From assembly GCF_900475275.1 (NCBI RefSeq), contig NZ_LS483364.1:1240001-1304000 (forward strand): a stretch of DNA of 64,000 nt, given 5' to 3'. Shown here in pieces: positions 20,872 through 29,389 of the stretch. The notes under the pieces were generated by a model that searched no databases, was not told where the DNA came from, and saw only the letters and a list, made by a program, of their open reading frames with translations. Source of the stretch: Streptococcus sanguinis. Its GTDB lineage: Bacteria; Bacillota; Bacilli; Lactobacillales; Streptococcaceae. Each line of letters begins with the position of its first letter. Within the stretch, counting starts at the first letter, position 1. The translations under genes and the position numbers were made by a program.

Positions 20872-20903
20872 CCGTCTCACTTCCTTCCAGTATTTCTTTC
20901 TAT

Positions 20904-20925
20904 TCTACCACGAATCTACCACGAA
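20904..20925. repeat. 11-bp tandem duplication
   Basis: Two adjacent copies of TCTACCACGAA, 33 bases upstream of the acetyltransferase start. Probably a small replication slippage product; it lies in the promoter region. Confidence 0.7.
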
Positions 20926-20949
20926 TAGCCAGACCAAGCCATTCAAAAA

Positions 20950-20971
20950 GGGGCTGGAAAAATCCAGCCCC
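20950..20971 (-). terminator. Terminator after the peptide-binding lipoprotein gene
   Basis: Nine-bp perfect GC-rich stem GGGGCTGGA/TCCAGCCCC with a 4-base loop, then CTTTTTG on the minus strand, 24 bases after the stop. Confidence 0.9.
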
Positions 20972-20994
20972 AATGTCGCTAAGTTAATCATTTT

Positions 20995-22956
20995 TTATTT
21001 TTCAACGTGGTCAGCAAGTTCTTCCTGGGCTTTTTTATTTGCCGCAGTAGCTTCTTCTTTCCATTTTTTCTTAGCTGCTTCGTATTCTTTGGTCGTTACA
21101 ACATCCTTCTGAAGCTGGGTCAGCTTGAAGTTGTAAGCTGAACCTTTGACACCAACTGGTGAGTAGGCCTTCGTAAATGGCACTGATTTAGTAACAGACG
21201 GTGTTGCTCCTTGTGAAACAGTCGGAATAATCAAGCCGCTATCTAGCAACCAAGCTTCCGCTTCTGCATACTTTTCGTAACGCAGCTGCACATCGTTGGT
21301 TTCAGCATTGGCTTCTTCCAGCATCTTGGTATAAGTATCCAAGCCTAGCTCTTTAATCTTATCATTGTCTTGACCTGGCTCAAAACCAAAGTTTTGCAAG
21401 CTTCCGCCGTTCTTGATATTGAGAGTATCAAGATAGGTAGATGGGTCTTGGTAGTCACCAGTCCAACCACCAGTAGACATATCATAGTCTTTCTGAGCAG
21501 CAGAGTTAGCAAAATAGGTGATGTTATTAAGATCGTCTGTGCTCATCTTTTGCAGGTCAATGACGACATTTTCCGCTCCAAGAGCCGATTCGATAGACTG
21601 CTTGGTTGAGCTAGCCCATTGAACGCCAATGGTGCTAGACTGATCCACAGGCATATCTAAGTGAATTGGGAATTCAACTCCCTTAGCCTGCAAGGCTTGC
21701 TTCGCTTCTGCAAATTTCGCCTTAGCTTTTTCAGGATTGTAGTAAGGATCTTGAGCGTCAGAGAGGTCAATTCCTTGCCATTGGTTGCCATAGTTGACTA
21801 ATTTTTCTCCAACAACAGTTCCAAAATCCTTGTCGCCAATTTGGACAAAGCTAGGTGGTACCAATGTATTTCTCAAGACCTTAGTCGCTCCGTCTTCACC
21901 ATTTCCTTGCGCACCATAAGATGTACGGTCAAAGGCAAAGTTAATAGCCTGACGGAAGTCCTTGTTCATGATTGCTTCGTTGGTCGCAGATTTTTGAGCG
22001 TCTGTTGTTTTAGAAGTATGATTGTAAGACTGACGGTTGTAGTTAAAATTATAGTAATAAGAAGTAGAATCCTGCGGGCTGTAAACGATATTGTCCGCGT
22101 ATTTCTTCTTGACTGAAGCAAAGCCTGAGCTATTTGGATAGAGACGAGCTGTGCTATAAACGCCATCGCTAAAGTTACGAATCAACGCTTCCTGATCATT
22201 TCCATCATAATAGGTTAGCTTGATGCTATCTAGAGTCACATTATCTTTATCGTAGTAGTTTTGGTTCTTGACAAATTCCATCACAGACTTGGAAGTCAGC
22301 GACTTGAGCAAGTAAGGACCATTGTAGAGGATGCTAGATGGCTTGACAGAGCCAAAATTGCTTCCTTCTGCTTTCAGAAACTCTTCATTGACTGGGAAAA
22401 GAATCGTGCTGGTCGTTTTAGAGTTCCAATATGGCTCAGGGCGAGCCAGAGTGTATTGCAGGGTATGGTCATCAATAGCTTTGACACCAACATTGTCAAA
22501 ATTCTTATCTTCACCCTTGATATAAGCATCCAAGCCCTTCACAGAGTCCTGAACTAGATAAATAGCTTCAGAATTTTCATCCGCTGCATACTTCAAGCCA
22601 GTCACAAAGTCCTGAGCTTTTACTTCTGCATATTCTTCACCATCGGATGTGTACCATTTAGCATCATCACGCAGCTTATAAGTATATGTCAAACCGTCCT
22701 TAGAAACTGTCCATGACTTGGCGATTGAGGGAACTAGATTCCCGTACTTGTCATTTTCAAAAAGTCCATCGACCAAATTGGAAATGACATCACCTGTCGT
22801 TGCACGGTTTGTAGCAAGATAGTTCAAGCTGTCAGGGTCTGAACTATAAACGTAAGTATAATTATTTGTGCTAGATGAAGACTGGCTACAAGCCGTTAGC
22901 AATAGCCCGGCACTCAGTGCAATTCCAGTCGCAATCAACCACTTTGATGCTTTCAT
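20995..22956 (-). CDS. Oligopeptide ABC transporter substrate-binding lipoprotein (OppA/AliA type)
   Basis: A 653-residue lipoprotein that captures peptides at the cell surface. The signal peptide ends in the lipobox LTAC with Cys at about 23, followed by a Ser-rich linker. The SBP_bac_5 domain covers nearly the rest, with YVYSSDPDSLNYL at the start and AINFAFDRTSYG in the middle. No permease or ATPase genes are adjacent, as for AliA/AliB/Hpp proteins that share the Ami/Opp permease. Those relatives also sense peptides in competence and colonisation; such a role here is inference. Own promoter and terminator. Confidence 0.93.
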   Translation of the reverse strand: MKASKWLIATGIALSAGLLLTACSQSSSSTNNYTYVYSSDPDSLNYLATNRATTGDVISNLVDGLFENDKYGNLVPSIAKSWTVSKDGLTYTYKLRDDAKWYTSDGEEYAEVKAQDFVTGLKYAADENSEAIYLVQDSVKGLDAYIKGEDKNFDNVGVKAIDDHTLQYTLARPEPYWNSKTTSTILFPVNEEFLKAEGSNFGSVKPSSILYNGPYLLKSLTSKSVMEFVKNQNYYDKDNVTLDSIKLTYYDGNDQEALIRNFSDGVYSTARLYPNSSGFASVKKKYADNIVYSPQDSTSYYYNFNYNRQSYNHTSKTTDAQKSATNEAIMNKDFRQAINFAFDRTSYGAQGNGEDGATKVLRNTLVPPSFVQIGDKDFGTVVGEKLVNYGNQWQGIDLSDAQDPYYNPEKAKAKFAEAKQALQAKGVEFPIHLDMPVDQSSTIGVQWASSTKQSIESALGAENVVIDLQKMSTDDLNNITYFANSAAQKDYDMSTGGWTGDYQDPSTYLDTLNIKNGGSLQNFGFEPGQDNDKIKELGLDTYTKMLEEANAETNDVQLRYEKYAEAEAWLLDSGLIIPTVSQGATPSVTKSVPFTKAYSPVGVKGSAYNFKLTQLQKDVVTTKEYEAAKKKWKEEATAANKKAQEELADHVEK

Positions 22957-22973
22957 GGATAGAACCTCCTTTG

Positions 22974-22992
22974 ATGTTACATTTTATAACAT
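22974..22992. repeat. Inverted repeat in the leader of the peptide-binding gene
   Basis: ATGTTA and TAACAT separated by 7 bases, between the -10 and the ribosome binding site of the lipoprotein gene. It could be an operator half-site pair or chance; low weight. Confidence 0.4.
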
Positions 22993-22997
22993 GAACT

Positions 22998-23026
22998 ATT
23001 ATACCAAAAAGCGTATAAAAAGTAAA
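22998..23026 (-). promoter_or_regulatory. Promoter of the peptide-binding lipoprotein gene
   Basis: Minus-strand TTTACT (23021-23026), 17-base spacer, TATAAT (22998-23003). An AAAGGAGG ribosome binding site follows before the ATG at 22956. Confidence 0.75.
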
Positions 23027-23130
23027 TAGTAAACCGATGACAGATGAGTAAAATATTCAAGCCCGTGTGTTTTTAGGAAATACACAAAGCTTTCTGTTAC
23101 CGCATTCCTGCAAATTTCCAAGCAAAAAAA

Positions 23131-23170
23131 GAAGAATCCGCTTTTACCGCAAACTTGCTTTGGATTCTTC
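23131..23170 (-). terminator. Terminator after the GH3 gene
   Basis: Nine-bp outer stem GAAGAATCC/GGATTCTTC around a 22-base loop, followed by TTTTTTT on the minus strand, about 70 bases past the stop. Confidence 0.8.
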
Positions 23171-23241
23171 CTTTTTGTTATGTTATCAAGAATAAGTAAA
23201 ACTGTGAGCTCTTCAACACTGCTGGCTCATTCTTTTATTGA

Positions 23242-26034
23242 TTATAGTCTGCGAGAAGACAAGTCATACAGATAGACAGCCCCAAACAAGAACAAAGCAC
23301 CCAGCAAGACTAAGAACAAACTGCTGCTGTCTCCTGTTTTGGGAAGCTGATTAAACTGTGCAGCCTGCTGACTTAGCTGCCGACGAGAACTTACAGGTTC
23401 AACAGAACTCAAACTCAACTGAGGAGGAGTTTGTTGGCCTGGAATCATGTTCTGCCCAGCTGCAGCAATCTGAACAAGCTCCTTGTAATAACCTTCTCCC
23501 ATGCTGAATTCTCTGTCCTGACTGTCAATCAAGGTCAGGGAAAGCACTGGACTGAACTGACCCTCTACTAATCCTTTCAAGCTGATCTCAACCGGATTGG
23601 TATCATTAGCTTTTTTAGAAATCAGAACAGTATCGCCAGAGATGGTATAGTCAGGACTTGGCAGGATGTTGAAATGCTGACTATCCACCTTAAGGGCAAG
23701 ACGGTAGTCATTTTTCTCTAGACCGTTTAGTCCACTCAGGGTAACCGTAGCTGTAAAAGGCTGATCTAGCTGAGCAGATGCAGGGATATTGACTTTGATA
23801 TCCTTAACTGGATCGGTATAAAAGAGACCATGCCCGATAGGATAGGCAACCTCTGTCTCTGACATGATACCATCCTTGATGAGCGGCACATTTACTGGTA
23901 ACTTCCCAATATGATTTTGACCATTAAAAACGACTTCCACACCAGCTGGGATATTAGGGCCGAAGGCATTGTCAGGCTTCAGAGACTCTGTTGGATCCAT
24001 GCCCTTGTTTCCATAAACTGCTACAATAGCCTTGGCATTTGGATAATTCGCTACATCATAAGGTTTAGAAATGCTCATGATAACTGCTTGTTTTCCAGTT
24101 TCATTTGCGTAGTCCACGACTTCAGTCGGAACTCTTGTCAGCCAGAAATCGCTGGCCAGTTGAGATTGACGACCAATTTCAGAGATTAAGACAAGGTGAG
24201 TCGCTTGATCAATCTTTCCTTTCAAATCTTCTAACTTGGTTGTTTTGCTGTAGTTTAGCGCTTCATATGTGACACCTGCTGGAATCACTCCGTCCGCTAT
24301 CAGACGCTTGACACCCAGCTCTAGTCCAGGTACTTCATCGTCATAAGCCGCTAGCATCAAAATTCTATCGCCAGATTTAACCTTAAAGGGCAGAACAGTA
24401 TTATCGTTTTTAACTACGGTCACTGCACTAGCAGCGATTTTTCGTTCAGTATCTCTGTTAAACTCTGAGCCAACAGTTGCTTCAGCCTTTTCCTGAGTTC
24501 GCTCAGATGGGTCAAAGTCTAAAATACCCCTTTTTTCTTTTAGGTTCAAGATACGGGTCACTGACTCATCCAATCTGCTGACTGGAATATCGCCTCTCTT
24601 AACCGCCTGTTCAATATCGTTGATAATCTTATCAATCTTGGCTAAATCACTCTTGCTACGTAAGACGGTTGGCATCAGCACCACATCTACACCAGACTTG
24701 ATTGCCATGATAGCCGCTTCAGATTCTCCGAAGTTTTTGGCAATCGCATCCATCCCCATAGCATCAGATACCACAACTCCCTTGTAGCCAAATTTCTTGC
24801 GAACAATGCCGGTAATAATGTCATCAGACAAGGTGGCAGGGATATAGATAGTTTCCCCAGTTTGTTTAGATATAACCGTGTCTTTTTCAATCTGAGGATA
24901 CTGAATATGGGCAGTCATCAGCATATCAGCGTTTTTGTCAATGGCAGCTTTGAAAGGCAGCAACTCCAGTGCCTCTAACTCCGAATAGGACTTATCTACC
25001 AGAGGCAGACCAGTGTGAGAATCCACCGCCGTATCGCCATGCCCAGGGAAATGCTTAGCCGCTACTGCGACATTGTATTTCTGAATCCCCTCCATCATAG
25101 CCGTTCCCAAACGGGCAACCACCTTAGGATCTGAAGAGAAGGAACGCAAACCAATAACGGGATTCTGCGGATTGTTATTTGTGTCAAAAACTGGGGCAAA
25201 GTTGACATTCAAACCTAAAGCCGATAATTCCCGTCCGATAATTTGACCTGCTTGATTAGCCAATTCCGGATCACGCGTCGCGCCAACTGCCATGTTCCCA
25301 GGAAGAGCTGTCCCGCTGCCCAAACGATAGACGATACCACCTTCTTGGTCAATCGCGAGCAAAAGCGGCAACTTGCCATTATTAGCTTGATTGCTGATAG
25401 CTGCTTGCTGCAGGGCTTGCGTCAAGGCCAAGGTTTGAGCAGTTCCTTTCACATTCTCAGCAAAAAGAATAACTCCGCCAAAGTCGTATTTATCAACCGC
25501 TTCTGCCACTTCTTTATTAAGCTCCGTCATATCAGACTGGGCGGCTTGACCCCCTTGCTGCCATTTTCTGAAGTCTGGCATCAGCATCTGGGTAATCTTC
25601 TGACGAAGCGTCATATCCGCCACAAGCTGCTGCACTCTCTTAGAAGCCGGCGGCGCATCACTCGCTTCCTGATCCTGCGTCTGATTGGCAGCTGAGAGAA
25701 CTTCTGCAGGCTGGGCAGTCGCTGGTTTGGCAGAATCTTCTACTAAATTACCAGTATTGCCTTCTTTGGTTGAAGCAGCAGTTTCAGTAGCTGCAACTGA
25801 CGGAGCATCAGAGACTGGCAAGGCTTTTTCGGCAATCTGACTATCCTGACTTGGCGTACCACTACCTCCTACACCACTATCAGAAGAGTCCGTTACAACT
25901 GCAGCACTTGCTTGTTCAGACTGGTTAGCAGATTCCGGCGGCTGATTGGCTGTATCCGCTTTTATGGCTCCCAATGGCCAAAAAACAAGCAATGACAAGG
26001 CAAGTGCCAATAGCAATTTATACCTTTTCATCAT
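23242..26034 (-). CDS. LPXTG-anchored family 3 glycoside hydrolase (beta-N-acetylhexosaminidase type)
   Basis: Surface enzyme of about 930 residues. The signal peptide ends near IKA, then comes a long Ser/Ala/Pro/Gln-rich linker to about residue 130. The GH3 N-domain (about 135-520) has IDQEGGIV and KHFPGHGDTAVDSHTGLP, the Asp/His dyad loop typical of NagZ-type beta-hexosaminidases, and VVSDAMGMDA with the likely nucleophile Asp. A GH3 C-domain and a beta-rich domain precede LPKTG, a hydrophobic helix and RRL. It probably trims GlcNAc from host glycans or wall fragments. The ATG at 26034 is best spaced after AAGGAG. Its promoter carries a cre box. Confidence 0.9.
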   Translation of the reverse strand: MMKRYKLLLALALSLLVFWPLGAIKADTANQPPESANQSEQASAAVVTDSSDSGVGGSGTPSQDSQIAEKALPVSDAPSVAATETAASTKEGNTGNLVEDSAKPATAQPAEVLSAANQTQDQEASDAPPASKRVQQLVADMTLRQKITQMLMPDFRKWQQGGQAAQSDMTELNKEVAEAVDKYDFGGVILFAENVKGTAQTLALTQALQQAAISNQANNGKLPLLLAIDQEGGIVYRLGSGTALPGNMAVGATRDPELANQAGQIIGRELSALGLNVNFAPVFDTNNNPQNPVIGLRSFSSDPKVVARLGTAMMEGIQKYNVAVAAKHFPGHGDTAVDSHTGLPLVDKSYSELEALELLPFKAAIDKNADMLMTAHIQYPQIEKDTVISKQTGETIYIPATLSDDIITGIVRKKFGYKGVVVSDAMGMDAIAKNFGESEAAIMAIKSGVDVVLMPTVLRSKSDLAKIDKIINDIEQAVKRGDIPVSRLDESVTRILNLKEKRGILDFDPSERTQEKAEATVGSEFNRDTERKIAASAVTVVKNDNTVLPFKVKSGDRILMLAAYDDEVPGLELGVKRLIADGVIPAGVTYEALNYSKTTKLEDLKGKIDQATHLVLISEIGRQSQLASDFWLTRVPTEVVDYANETGKQAVIMSISKPYDVANYPNAKAIVAVYGNKGMDPTESLKPDNAFGPNIPAGVEVVFNGQNHIGKLPVNVPLIKDGIMSETEVAYPIGHGLFYTDPVKDIKVNIPASAQLDQPFTATVTLSGLNGLEKNDYRLALKVDSQHFNILPSPDYTISGDTVLISKKANDTNPVEISLKGLVEGQFSPVLSLTLIDSQDREFSMGEGYYKELVQIAAAGQNMIPGQQTPPQLSLSSVEPVSSRRQLSQQAAQFNQLPKTGDSSSLFLVLLGALFLFGAVYLYDLSSRRL

Positions 26035-26058
26035 AGGCATTCTCCTTTCATCCCTATA

Positions 26059-26087
26059 ATAATAGCACAAAAAACGATGTTTGTAAA
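26059..26087 (-). promoter_or_regulatory. GH3 gene promoter
   Basis: Minus-strand TTTACA (26082-26087), 17-base spacer, TATTAT (26059-26064). The -35 lies inside the cre palindrome. Confidence 0.7.
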
Positions 26088-26095
26088 CGTTTACA
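26082..26095. promoter_or_regulatory. cre box (CcpA site)
   Basis: TGTAAACGTTTACA is a perfect 14-bp palindrome matching the cre consensus TGWAARCGYTWWCA. It covers the GH3 -35, so CcpA with HPr-Ser-P should repress the gene when preferred sugar is present. It may also affect the divergent gene, about 95 bases away from that gene's -10. Confidence 0.85.
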
Positions 26096-26190
26096 TATTA
26101 TCTAATTATTGTTTGTTTTTATCACCAATTAGTAATATAATCTCTATAAAAATGAAATAGTATTACAATATTATAGAAATGTTACAGAGG

Positions 26191-26196
26191 TATAAT
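26191..26196 (+). promoter_or_regulatory. Candidate -10 of the secreted repeat protein gene
   Basis: TATAAT 81 bases before the ATG. No convincing -35 at 16-18 bases, so activation or a weak promoter is possible. Confidence 0.5.
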
Positions 26197-26217
26197 TTTA
26201 TAGAAATAACATAACCT

Positions 26218-26258
26218 AACTGTTAAAAACAAGATTCTTTTATCTTGTGCTAACAGTT
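26218..26258 (+). promoter_or_regulatory. Two-part stem-loop in the 5' leader of the secreted repeat protein gene
   Basis: AACTGTTA (26218-26225) pairs with TAACAGTT (26251-26258), and inside it CAAGAT (26230-26235) pairs with ATCTTG (26242-26247). The hairpin ends 5 bases before the GAAAGGA ribosome binding site. No T run follows, so it is not a normal terminator; RNA stability or translation control is possible. Confidence 0.6.
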
Positions 26259-26276
26259 GCATAGAAAGGATTTGCT

Positions 26277-27017
26277 ATGAGACAAGAAAAGAACACCAAA
26301 GCAATGTTCAACCGCCGCTACTGGCTGGGGCTTTCCCTGGCTTCTGCTGCGACTTTAGCCGCTACTTTGATTTCCACCGGAACAGTTCAAGCGGAGAATA
26401 AGTCAATCCCAGACTGGGCTTCTAGACGTGAAGTTGGTATTTACGATCCTAGTGTACCAGATATTGAGGACGACCCTACTATCTTTGATGATCCAGGACC
26501 TATCAAGGTTCCGGAGGCTCCTAAGAGTGAGTTCCCTAATGCTTTTTATGATGAGTCTGGCGAAAGAATTACAAATAGAATCGTTCTTCACGAGGGTAAA
26601 TACTACGGCACGGATCTCTCTGGTTATACATACAAAGTTCAAGATGACCCAGCAGAACAAATTCCGACGAATCTAAAAAACTCATTCTATACTAGTCCAA
26701 CTGGCAACGTCTATTATTTTGATAACAAAGGACAAAGGGTCATTAACTTTTACACTGTTGATGGCAAGCAATACTTCTTTGATTCTTACGGACGACTGGT
26801 TAAAAACAGATTTATTGATTTCACTGAATACACCTTCTACATCGGAGGAGATGGATCGCCTTATAAAAACGGACTTTATAAGATTGGAAAGTACTATTAT
26901 TACTTTGGTGAGTACGGTGAACTTTATAGGGAAACTATTGTCAACTACAATGGAAAGACCTATTATGCAAATTGGCATGGCGTTGTTAATATAAAAGATG
27001 AAGAAGTTACACCATAA
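26277..27017 (+). CDS. Small secreted protein with glucan/cell-wall-binding-type repeats
   Basis: Exported protein of 246 residues. The signal peptide runs to about residue 40 (long n-region with FNRRYWLGLSLASAATL, cleavage near VQA). An acidic Pro-rich stretch (about 40-85) follows, then about five Tyr/Phe/Gly-rich repeats of 20 or so residues, such as GNVYYFDNKGQRV, GKQYFFDSYGRLV and GKYYYYFGEYGELY. These resemble the CW_binding_1 repeats of glucosyltransferases and glucan-binding proteins. There is no enzyme domain and no LPXTG, so it may bind glucan or wall polymers non-covalently. GAAAGGA precedes the ATG. It is divergent from the GH3 gene and has its own terminator. Confidence 0.75.
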   Translation: MRQEKNTKAMFNRRYWLGLSLASAATLAATLISTGTVQAENKSIPDWASRREVGIYDPSVPDIEDDPTIFDDPGPIKVPEAPKSEFPNAFYDESGERITNRIVLHEGKYYGTDLSGYTYKVQDDPAEQIPTNLKNSFYTSPTGNVYYFDNKGQRVINFYTVDGKQYFFDSYGRLVKNRFIDFTEYTFYIGGDGSPYKNGLYKIGKYYYYFGEYGELYRETIVNYNGKTYYANWHGVVNIKDEEVTP

Positions 27018-27021
27018 CGAA

Positions 27022-27063
27022 AAATACCAGAAATGAGGACGTATGTCTTCGTTTCTGGTATTT
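27022..27063 (+). terminator. Long terminator hairpin, usable in both directions
   Basis: AAATACCAGAAA pairs with TTTCTGGTATTT, and the inner GAGGAC/GTCTTC extends the stem to a 4-base loop. TATTTATTTTATT follows on plus; on minus the stem ends in TTTTTCG, so it may also serve the convergent VWA gene. Confidence 0.88.
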
Positions 27064-27114
27064 ATTTTATTCAAAATCACTCAAATAGAAAATTCATTTT
27101 TCATAAGCAGATGG

Positions 27115-28467
27115 TTATTGTTCTTTTGATTTTCTTACACTAATACCTAGCCCCAATCCAGCCAGAAGCAAACCAAGCCCCACAACACTATAGACTGCCT
27201 TTTCGCTACTTCCTGTTTTAGGAAGAGACTGTTCAGATTTGGCCAAAAGTGTTGGTGCCTGAACATGGTAGACGGTAGATATAGGCATTGTAGTACGACG
27301 CTCAAGATAGAATTGATAACTATCTTTTATGATCTTATAGTAACGAGCTTCATTGACACTTTCAACAATCCATGAAGTGGTTCCCTTTGTCAGAGCATCA
27401 GCTAAGTTATTTTCGATATCAAGCACTCTGCCTTCTGTTGCAAAATTTTTGTAAATTCCCTCAATCGCTTTTACCGTCGCTACAGTTCTTTCTATACCAG
27501 CAGCTTTTAGAGCCGCAAGTGTATCAGCAACTGTCGGAATTGAAGGATCTTCTTTCATTTCAGCATCTGTCAATAAAACGACGAATTTCTTATTTTTAGA
27601 TGACTTAGACCAATCATAGGTTGAAATAATCTGGTTCAGGGCAGGAGTTGGTGTTTCTGGAGTATCTCCTCCACTCGCTATACGAATTGCAGCCAACGCT
27701 TTTTCGAGCTCAGCCGGATCAGTTGTAAAATAAGATGACCCAAAACGTGTTAGAACCGTATCTTCATCTTTGCTGCCAGAATTACGGCCGTAGACTTCAT
27801 CACTAAATGTTGCCAAGCCAAAACGTGCTGTAATCCCCTCTTTAGTAATATTTCGCACAAATTCATTAATATTTGCACGAACAATATCAATTGTGCCACC
27901 CATGGATCCTGAACGGTCGACAACAAAGACAATATCAGCTGAACCAGCTTTTGTTACAGTTGGTGGCGTTGAGGTGTAGGTAATGGTTGTAGTCTTATCT
28001 ACTCGCTCGTACTGCGTATAGGGATTCCCATTTTCATCTGTGCCAGATAAAGTATTTTCAGTACGTCTAGTTATTGGATCTGGCGCCTTATCAACCTTTC
28101 CTGGAGCCACTTCCGTCTTTGTAACATCAACGGTTGTCGTTTCTACATGGACTGTTTGATTGCCTTCTTGACTTTCTTTGACATCAACAGGCGATACATT
28201 TTTTGAGACATCGATCAAATCTCCTGGTTTCGCTGCGGATTCTTCAACAACAGGTTTCGTTGTATCAGCAGCAATTTCAGTACCAGCAGCTTCAATCGGA
28301 GAGCTTACTGCTTCAGTTTTTGCAATACCACTTGAAGGTGGTGTCCCAACCTGGTCTGCAAAAACATGCGAAGCTTGTGAAAAGGCAAATAGAAGAGTTG
28401 CTGATGCTAATCCAACTTTCAATTTGTACAATGAAAAGCCTGGAAGTTTAAATGATTCTTTTTCCAT
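27115..28467 (-). CDS. LPXTG-anchored von Willebrand factor A domain surface protein
   Basis: A 450-residue cell-wall protein. The signal peptide is YSIRK-like (FSLYKLKVGLASATLL, cleavage near VFA), which in streptococci directs export to the septum. A Thr/Val-rich region (about 45-165) leads to a VWA domain (about 172-350) with a complete MIDAS: DRSGS (about 184-188), the Thr in GGDTPET and the Asp in LLTDAEM. The end is LPKTG, a Gly/Leu helix and a basic tail. VWA proteins of this type bind matrix or plasma ligands or form pilus tips. No sortase C or pilin genes are adjacent, so it looks like a stand-alone adhesin; the ligand is unknown. Confidence 0.85.
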   Translation of the reverse strand: MEKESFKLPGFSLYKLKVGLASATLLFAFSQASHVFADQVGTPPSSGIAKTEAVSSPIEAAGTEIAADTTKPVVEESAAKPGDLIDVSKNVSPVDVKESQEGNQTVHVETTTVDVTKTEVAPGKVDKAPDPITRRTENTLSGTDENGNPYTQYERVDKTTTITYTSTPPTVTKAGSADIVFVVDRSGSMGGTIDIVRANINEFVRNITKEGITARFGLATFSDEVYGRNSGSKDEDTVLTRFGSSYFTTDPAELEKALAAIRIASGGDTPETPTPALNQIISTYDWSKSSKNKKFVVLLTDAEMKEDPSIPTVADTLAALKAAGIERTVATVKAIEGIYKNFATEGRVLDIENNLADALTKGTTSWIVESVNEARYYKIIKDSYQFYLERRTTMPISTVYHVQAPTLLAKSEQSLPKTGSSEKAVYSVVGLGLLLAGLGLGISVRKSKEQ

Positions 28468-28667
28468 AATTTCTCCTTATCTTTTTAGATTTAGAAACAT
28501 GATTGCATCTATTTTATATAGAATAACATAAAAAAATAGGAACTGCAAGCGATTTCAGATATTTATTAGTCTAAAAATTAAAATTTTAGAATATTATCAG
28601 AGTTTGTATGCTAAAATTGATGAGCATCATCATGAATCATTAAACAAATGCTTTATCGTGCCGTCTC
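28468..28667. other. Non-coding gap
   Basis: About 200 A+T-rich bases between the VWA gene start and the rplU operon terminator. It presumably holds the VWA promoter (an AAGGAGA ribosome binding site is clear, but no confident -35/-10 pair). I see no RNA gene or repeat. Confidence 0.5.
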
Positions 28668-28717
28668 TAATAAGAAATCCCCATGCTCAATTATCCGAGC
28701 ATGGGGATTTCTTATTA
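28668..28717 (-). terminator. Terminator of the rplU-prp-rpmA operon
   Basis: Perfect 21-bp stem with an 8-base loop; arms 28668-28688 and 28697-28717 with core CCCCATGCTC/GAGCATGGGG. It starts 1 base after the rpmA stop. The arm ends are T-rich on both strands. Confidence 0.88.
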
Positions 28718-28718
28718 A

Positions 28719-29012
28719 TTATTTAGCGATTGGGTAAACAGAAACTTGTTTCTTATCGCGTCCTTTGCGTTCAAAGCGTACTACGCCTTCAACCTTTGCG
28801 AACAAAGTATCATCTCCGCCGCGTCCAACATTGACACCTGCATGGATATGAGTGCCGCGTTGACGGTAAAGGATAGAGCCGCCTGTTACGGTTTGACCGT
28901 CAGCTGCTTTAGCTCCCAGACGTTTCGCTTGTGAATCACGTCCGTTAGATGTAGAACCTCCACCTTTTTTGTGGGCGAATAGTTGCAAGTTAGCAAGATT
29001 CATTTTTAACAT
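28719..29012 (-). CDS. rpmA: 50S ribosomal protein L27 precursor
   Basis: Large-subunit protein near the peptidyl-transferase centre, 97 residues. It begins [20 protein letters not shown]: the first 12 or so residues form the Firmicutes-type extension that must be cut after the Leu-Phe to expose AHKKGGGS, the tail reaching toward the A and P sites. The protease that does this, Prp, is encoded 17 bases upstream. The rest ([10 protein letters not shown], then [10 protein letters not shown]) is canonical L27. Confidence 0.97.
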   Translation of the reverse strand: MLKMNLANLQLFAHKKGGGSTSNGRDSQAKRLGAKAADGQTVTGGSILYRQRGTHIHAGVNVGRGGDDTLFAKVEGVVRFERKGRDKKQVSVYPIAK

Positions 29013-29029
29013 AATGTTTTTCCTCCGTG

Positions 29030-29374
29030 TTAGTTTTCTGTGATAACTCTGGTTTGGACGAACTCAGAAGAGTCCTCCGATAAGTTTGCCATTCCTAGGA
29101 AAAATGATTCAAAGAAAAGCTGAGTCATTTCTCTTTGGTGTGACGGTATATCCTGAGGAATTTCAACCTTCAGATAACCGCCTTCTATTTCGTTTAATTC
29201 TAAGTTTGGTTCGTAGCCTGCGAATTTCTCAACTGAATTGACAAAATTAATGGCGAGCGTCGAAACGGACGCACACACGACATCAAAGCCGTATTCACCA
29301 CTCGCGGCGTGACCTGTGATTTCTGCACGCCTCAGTTCGCCATCTTCGGCTCTTTCAAAGACTGCTTGTATCAT
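29030..29374 (-). CDS. prp: Ribosomal-processing cysteine protease Prp
   Basis: A 114-residue YsxB/Prp family protease that removes the N-terminal extension of L27, an essential step shown for the Staphylococcus aureus homologue. The catalytic His is in [13 protein letters not shown] (about 22) and the catalytic Cys in VVCASVS (about 34). It lies between rplU (15 bases) and rpmA (17 bases), the usual arrangement, so enzyme and substrate are co-expressed. Confidence 0.93.
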   Translation of the reverse strand: MIQAVFERAEDGELRRAEITGHAASGEYGFDVVCASVSTLAINFVNSVEKFAGYEPNLELNEIEGGYLKVEIPQDIPSHQREMTQLFFESFFLGMANLSEDSSEFVQTRVITEN

Positions 29375-29389
29375 TTAATCTCCTTAAAA

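Noticed and set aside
23071..23092. Imperfect hairpin TGTGT/ACACA upstream of the peptide-binding gene promoter
   Set aside because: Short arms with a mismatch and no positional logic; likely chance.
26682..27080. 132-codon open frame on minus
   Set aside because: Runs through the terminator and antisense to the secreted repeat protein gene, whose signal peptide and repeats are clear.
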